From Methylovirgula sp. (GTDB lineage: Bacteria > Pseudomonadota > Alphaproteobacteria > Rhizobiales > Beijerinckiaceae), in the NCBI GenBank assembly GCA_030038595.1, contig JASHSW010000009.1:1-9882 (forward strand): a stretch of DNA of 9,882 nt, in the 5' to 3' direction. How positions within the stretch are numbered: position 1 is the first letter of the stretch; each line of letters opens with the position of its first letter. Under the pieces are notes generated by a model. That model was not told where the DNA came from, searched no databases, and saw only the letters and a program-made list of their open reading frames with translations. Position numbers and translations under genes: made by a program. Below, piece by piece: positions 6,615-9,882 of this stretch.

Positions 6615-7577
6615 ATGCTTGTCCAATCGGAGCGGGACAAAAATTTCGAACCCATCGAGGACGAGGAGGAACTCGATTTGCGCGACGAGCAGCCGCTGGT
6701 GCCGGCCGCTTCGATTTCCGGGCGCGCGCTTGTCACGGTCATCGCGATCATGACGTTTCTGGCTTCGCTGACGGCAGGAACGGCGATGCTGATCGGCGAT
6801 GCGGCGCAGGGCTGGCGCGGCGCGGTGTCGCGCGAGATGACCATTCAGGTGATGCCGACTGCCGGCCGCGATCTTGAAGCCGATGTCGCGAACGCCGTGG
6901 TGGCGGCGCACGGCGTCCAAGGCATTGCCGACGTGTACGCCTACACCAAAGAGCAATCCGAACAAATGCTGCGGCCTTGGCTGGGAAGCGGACTCGATCT
7001 TTCCGAACTGCCGGTGCCGCGCTTGATCGTCGTCAAGCTCAAGCGCGACGCGCGGCCCGATATCGATGCGTTGCGTAAGGCAGTGATCGACAAAGTGCCG
7101 AACGCCGTGATCGACGACCACAGCCTCTGGCTTGAACGGCTTTCGATCATGGCGGGAACGGTGGTTGCCATCGCGACCGTGATTTTCGTCCTGGTGATGA
7201 TCGCGATGGTGCTGGCGGTCGGCTTTGCGACGCGCGGCGCGATGGCAGGCAACCGCGAGATCATCGAGGTTCTTCATCTCGTCGGGGCGGCGGACGGGTA
7301 TATTTCGCGTCAGTTCCAGAGCCATTTCTTCCGCCTCGGTCTGCGCGGCGGCATCATTGGGGGCGGCGCGGCGATTCTGGTCTTCCTCGTGGCCGGCTCG
7401 CTCTCTTTCTTGCTGCACGCCACGGCGGGCGGCGAGGAGATGCAGGCGATGTTCGGCAGTTTCGCGCTGAGCGCGAAAGGATACGGAGCCATCGCGCTGA
7501 TCGCCTGCGCCATGGGGTTCATCACCGGGATCGTATCGCGGAAGATCGTCTTTCGGCATCTGCGCCGTCTCACTTGA
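6615..7577 (+). CDS. ftsX: Cell division protein FtsX (permease-like subunit)
   Basis: A 320-aa membrane partner of FtsE. It has an acidic cytoplasmic N-terminus (EPIEDEEELDLRDEQPL, 12-28), a first membrane segment at about 38-60, and a large extracytoplasmic loop (about 61-178), the part that in studied systems contacts hydrolase activators. Three further membrane segments follow at about 179-206, 243-267 and 289-308. The cytoplasmic loop after segment two contains NREIIEVLHLVGA (213-225), the conserved coupling region of FtsX-type permeases that meets the ATPase. There is no Walker motif and no sign of transporter function, as expected for FtsX. The ATG at 6615 lies seven bases after the ftsE stop with GTGAG just upstream, so translation is closely linked. 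The length matches alphaproteobacterial FtsX. Which hydrolase it controls cannot be read from this window. Confidence 0.94.
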   Translation: MLVQSERDKNFEPIEDEEELDLRDEQPLVPAASISGRALVTVIAIMTFLASLTAGTAMLIGDAAQGWRGAVSREMTIQVMPTAGRDLEADVANAVVAAHGVQGIADVYAYTKEQSEQMLRPWLGSGLDLSELPVPRLIVVKLKRDARPDIDALRKAVIDKVPNAVIDDHSLWLERLSIMAGTVVAIATVIFVLVMIAMVLAVGFATRGAMAGNREIIEVLHLVGAADGYISRQFQSHFFRLGLRGGIIGGGAAILVFLVAGSLSFLLHATAGGEEMQAMFGSFALSAKGYGAIALIACAMGFITGIVSRKIVFRHLRRLT

Positions 7578-7582
7578 GAGGC

Positions 7583-7604
7583 TGGCAATTGACATCGATG
7601 CCAA
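7583..7604 (+). promoter_or_regulatory. Possible prfC promoter -35 (TTGACA) inside an imperfect dyad
   Basis: The 64-base ftsX-prfC gap contains an exact TTGACA at 7589-7594. It is part of TTGACATCGATGCCAA (7589-7604), a 16-base palindrome with one mismatched pair, and is nested in TGGCA (7583-7587)...TGCCA (7599-7603). No good -10 is found 16-18 bases downstream, so the promoter is uncertain. A dyad over a -35 is a usual place for an operator. Confidence 0.3.
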
Positions 7605-7641
7605 CCGACGCCACTTCCCAATCTCTTTCGACTAAGGGCCA

Positions 7642-9231
7642 ATGACCATCACCGATCCCGTCGCGCGGCGGCGGACCTTTGCCATCATTTCCCATCCCGA
7701 TGCGGGCAAGACGACGCTCACCGAAAAGCTGCTGCTTTTCGGCGGCGCGATCGCGCTGGCCGGCGAAGTTCGCGCCAAAGCCAATCGCCGCCGGACGCGA
7801 TCCGACTGGATGGGCATCGAGCGCGAGCGCGGCATCTCGGTGGTAACCTCCGTGATGACGTTCGAACGCGGCGGCTACGTCTACAATCTCCTCGATACGC
7901 CGGGCCACGAGGATTTCTCCGAGGACACGTATCGTACCCTAAGCGCGGTCGACTCCGCGGTGATGGTGATCGACGCCGCCAAAGGCATCGAGGCGCGCAC
8001 CCGCAAATTGTTCGAGATCTGCCGGTTGCGCGACATCCCGATCCTGACGTTCATCAACAAGCTCGATCGGGAGAGCCGCGATCCGTTCGATCTCCTGGAC
8101 GAAATCGAAAAGACGCTGGCGCTCGACGCGGCCCCGCTGACCTGGCCGCTCGGCAGCGGCCGCGATTTCGCTGGCACGTACGATCTCGGCCGCAACCTCG
8201 TCCGTCGGCTCGACTCCGAGGCGACGCCGGTTGCGGTTGCGGGACCAGCCGATGCTTACGTCGAGAAACTGCTGCCGGCAGCGGTTTTTGCGGCGGCAGG
8301 CGATCAGATCGAGCTTGCGCGCGGCGCGTCGAAACCTTTCGATCGGCAAAGCTTTCTCGAAGGTCATCTGACGCCGGTTTTTTTCGGCAGTGCCTTGCGC
8401 AATTTTGGCGTCTGCGCTCTCCTCGACGCGCTGGCCGAGTTCGCGCCGCCGCCGCGGCGGCTTGCGGCGAGCAATCGTTGCGTCGATCCGCACGAGCCGA
8501 AGATGACCGGTTTCGTCTTCAAGATCCAGGCGAACATGGATCCCAACCACCGCGACCGCATCGCCTTCCTGCGCGTCTGCTCGGGCAAGCTCACGCGCGG
8601 CATGAAGGTGAAACTCGTGCGGGGCGGCAAGATGTTGACGCTCAACGCGCCGCAGTTCTTCTTCGCCCAGGATCGGCAACTCGCTGAGGAAGCCTATGCC
8701 GGCGATGTCGTCGGCATTCCCAATCACGGCACACTGCGAATCGGCGATACGCTCACCGAAGGTGAGGAGCTCGCCTTCCGGGGCGTACCGAGCTTCGCGC
8801 CGGAGATTCTGCGCCGTGTGAGGATCTCCGACGCGATGCGCGCCAAGAAATTGCGCGAGGCTCTGGAGCAGATGGCGGAAGAAGGCATCGTGCAGGTGTT
8901 CCTGCCGAACGACGGCTCAAATGCCATCGTCGGCGTGGTCGGCGCCCTTCAGCTCGACGTACTCGCCGAGCGGCTCGCCGCCGAATACGGGTTGGAGGTC
9001 GGTTTCGAGAATTCGCGTTTCGAGGTTGCCCGCTGGATCGAGGCGACGAGCGCCGCCGAATTCGAAAAATTTGCCGCTGCGCATGCAAGCGGCATGGCGG
9101 TCGATCTCGAAGGCGCGCCGGTCTATCTCGCGGCCTCCGCCTTCGAGTTGCGCTACGAGCAGGAGAAGTGGAGATCGATGCGCTTTTTCGACGTCAAGGA
9201 CTACCAAAGAGCGGCCGAGGCGCTCTTATAA
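7642..9231 (+). CDS. prfC: Peptide chain release factor 3
   Basis: Class II release factor, a translational GTPase that recycles RF1/RF2 from the ribosome after peptide release. The 529-aa length equals that of E. coli RF3. The GTPase domain shows G1 SHPDAGKTT (17-25), the G2/switch I region GIERERGISVVTSVM (58-72), G3 DTPGHEDFSEDTYRTL (85-100), G4 NKLD (139-142) and FFGSALRNFGV (247-257). The SHPDAGKTT and FSEDTYRTL forms separate it from EF-G. A beta-barrel domain II (about 280-380; TGFVFKIQANMDPNHRDR at 289-306) and an RF3-type C-terminal domain (about 390-529) follow. The ATG at 7642 has AAGGG at 7634-7638, only three bases away. The gene is 64 bases after ftsX and may be co-transcribed or use the TTGACA region in the gap. 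Its stop overlaps the stop of the convergent sugar transferase by six bases. Confidence 0.97.
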   Translation: MTITDPVARRRTFAIISHPDAGKTTLTEKLLLFGGAIALAGEVRAKANRRRTRSDWMGIERERGISVVTSVMTFERGGYVYNLLDTPGHEDFSEDTYRTLSAVDSAVMVIDAAKGIEARTRKLFEICRLRDIPILTFINKLDRESRDPFDLLDEIEKTLALDAAPLTWPLGSGRDFAGTYDLGRNLVRRLDSEATPVAVAGPADAYVEKLLPAAVFAAAGDQIELARGASKPFDRQSFLEGHLTPVFFGSALRNFGVCALLDALAEFAPPPRRLAASNRCVDPHEPKMTGFVFKIQANMDPNHRDRIAFLRVCSGKLTRGMKVKLVRGGKMLTLNAPQFFFAQDRQLAEEAYAGDVVGIPNHGTLRIGDTLTEGEELAFRGVPSFAPEILRRVRISDAMRAKKLREALEQMAEEGIVQVFLPNDGSNAIVGVVGALQLDVLAERLAAEYGLEVGFENSRFEVARWIEATSAAEFEKFAAAHASGMAVDLEGAPVYLAASAFELRYEQEKWRSMRFFDVKDYQRAAEALL

Positions 9232-9245
9232 GGCGTTCTTATAAG
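9225..9245. repeat. Duplicated CTTATAAG palindrome at convergent gene ends
   Basis: Two copies of the self-complementary octamer CTTATAAG (9225-9232 and 9238-9245) are separated by GCGTT. They can pair with each other as an 8-bp stem with a 5-base loop on either strand. The first copy contains TTATAA (9226-9231), which carries the TAA stops of both prfC (plus) and the sugar transferase (minus). No T-run follows, so terminator function is uncertain. Confidence 0.55.
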
Positions 9246-9882
9246 CCTGCCCGGAAGTGGCCGTCAGCCACAGGATCTCGACGTCGAACCACATCGACCA
9301 GTGATCGATGTAGTAGAGATCGTGCTCGACCCGCGCCCGCATGACGTCATCGCGCATGCCGCCGCGCAATCCGTTGACCTGCGCCCACCCGGTGATGCCC
9401 GGCTTCACGTTGTGTCGCCGCGCGTAGAGTGCGATTCGCTCGGCGAATTTTTGGTCGATGCACAGCGCGTGCGGCCGCGGCCCAACGAGCGACATCTCCC
9501 CGCGCAGAACGTTGAGGAGCTGCGGCAATTCGTCGATGTTGTAACGCCGGATGAAACTTCCCACCCGCGTTACCCGGCTGTCGTTCTGGACGACCAGCGT
9601 AAGGTTCGCATCGTCTTCGAGCGTATGCATCGAGCGGAATTTGAACATCCGGAACGGCTGCTGGTTGAAGCCGTAACGACGTTGAGCAAAGAAGATCGGT
9701 CCTGGGCTGTCGAGCTTAATCGCCAGGGCAACGATGAGAAGCAGCGGCGCGAGCAGAATTAGCGCGCCGATGGCGAGGACGATATCGAATAGGCGTTTTG
9801 CAAAAACCTCCGACGGCGACAGTGGGTCGCGGACGAGATTGAGGCTCGACACGTGCCCGATCTTCGAGACACGGGCGTCGGA
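9226..9882 (-). CDS. Polyprenyl-phosphate sugar phosphotransferase, C-terminal catalytic part (5' end beyond window)
   Basis: Enzyme that transfers a sugar-1-phosphate from a nucleotide sugar to undecaprenyl phosphate, the first membrane step of exopolysaccharide or O-antigen synthesis. The catalytic bacterial sugar transferase domain is complete (numbering from the GTG at 9852): KRLFDIVLA and one hydrophobic segment (about 19-46), DSPGPIFFAQRRYG (48-61), FKFRSM (70-75), the core IRRYNIDELPQLLNVL with its Asp-Glu pair (101-116), GEMSLVGPRP (118-127) and KPGITGWAQVNGLRGG (150-165). The frame stays open to the window edge, and the residues in front of the GTG (ending KIGH, then VSSLNLVRDPLS) look like the linker after the N-terminal membrane and nucleotide-binding-like domain of WcaJ-type enzymes. 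I therefore treat it as a fragment. The sugar cannot be assigned. More polysaccharide genes may lie to the right. Confidence 0.92.
   Translation of the reverse strand, partial: SDARVSKIGHVSSLNLVRDPLSPSEVFAKRLFDIVLAIGALILLAPLLLIVALAIKLDSPGPIFFAQRRYGFNQQPFRMFKFRSMHTLEDDANLTLVVQNDSRVTRVGSFIRRYNIDELPQLLNVLRGEMSLVGPRPHALCIDQKFAERIALYARRHNVKPGITGWAQVNGLRGGMRDDVMRARVEHDLYYIDHWSMWFDVEILWLTATSGQAYKNAL

Noticed and set aside
6516..7604. A 362-codon minus-strand frame opposite ftsX
   Set aside because: Its His/Arg/Asp-rich composition is typical of antisense reading in GC-rich DNA, and ftsX is well supported on the plus strand.
9226..9852. A complete 208-aa sugar transferase starting at GTG 9852
   Set aside because: The frame continues upstream to the edge with linker-like residues typical of the longer WcaJ-type enzymes, and there is no clear Shine-Dalgarno sequence before the GTG.
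1..9882. Mobile elements, CRISPR arrays, tRNA/rRNA genes, toxin-antitoxin or defence genes
   Set aside because: No transposase or integrase motifs, direct-repeat arrays, cloverleaf-like sequences or defence domains were seen; every large stretch is explained by core genes with short gaps.

Overview
The window is a gene-dense stretch of GC-rich bacterial chromosome, almost certainly from an alphaproteobacterium. Three things point that way: the protein families (a septation protein A/YciB gene next to ftsY, and an MJ0042-type zinc-ribbon protein divergent from ftsEX), a textbook CtrA box (TTAA-N7-TTAAC) with GANTC sites upstream of ftsE, and an intergenic palindrome of the GTCATGGCCGGG type that is common in this class. 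The order or genus cannot be fixed from the sequence alone. There is no sign of a mobile element, phage, CRISPR array, tRNA or rRNA. All genes look intact except the two cut by the window edges.

Left part (1-3301): the 3' two-thirds of polA (DNA polymerase I; proofreading and polymerase domains in view, 5' nuclease region cut off) runs into a membrane transporter of the sodium:proton antiporter / citrate-transporter-like (IT) superfamily. The transporter starts at a TTG that overlaps the polA stop. A 62-base gap holding a strong GC palindrome separates it from the convergent genes on the minus strand.

Middle part (3302-7577): a cell-envelope and cell-division block. On the minus strand, in transcription order, are a zinc-ribbon/DUF3426-like membrane protein, ftsY (SRP receptor GTPase) and a YciB/IspZ septation-type membrane protein. 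On the plus strand, divergent from these, are ftsE and ftsX, the ABC-type complex that links division to peptidoglycan hydrolysis. The intergenic region between the two arms carries the CtrA box, so both directions may be under cell-cycle control.

Right part (7578-9882): prfC (peptide chain release factor 3) follows ftsX after a short gap that holds a TTGACA within an imperfect dyad. Convergent with it is the C-terminal catalytic part of a polyprenyl-phosphate sugar phosphotransferase, the initiating enzyme of exopolysaccharide synthesis, whose N-terminus lies beyond the right edge. The two stop codons share a 6-base TTATAA palindrome.

The content is mainly core genome. I found no new multi-gene system. 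The observations most worth checking are the ftsE/zinc-ribbon control region, the structured intergenic elements, and the use of TTG starts for ftsY, ftsE and the transporter.
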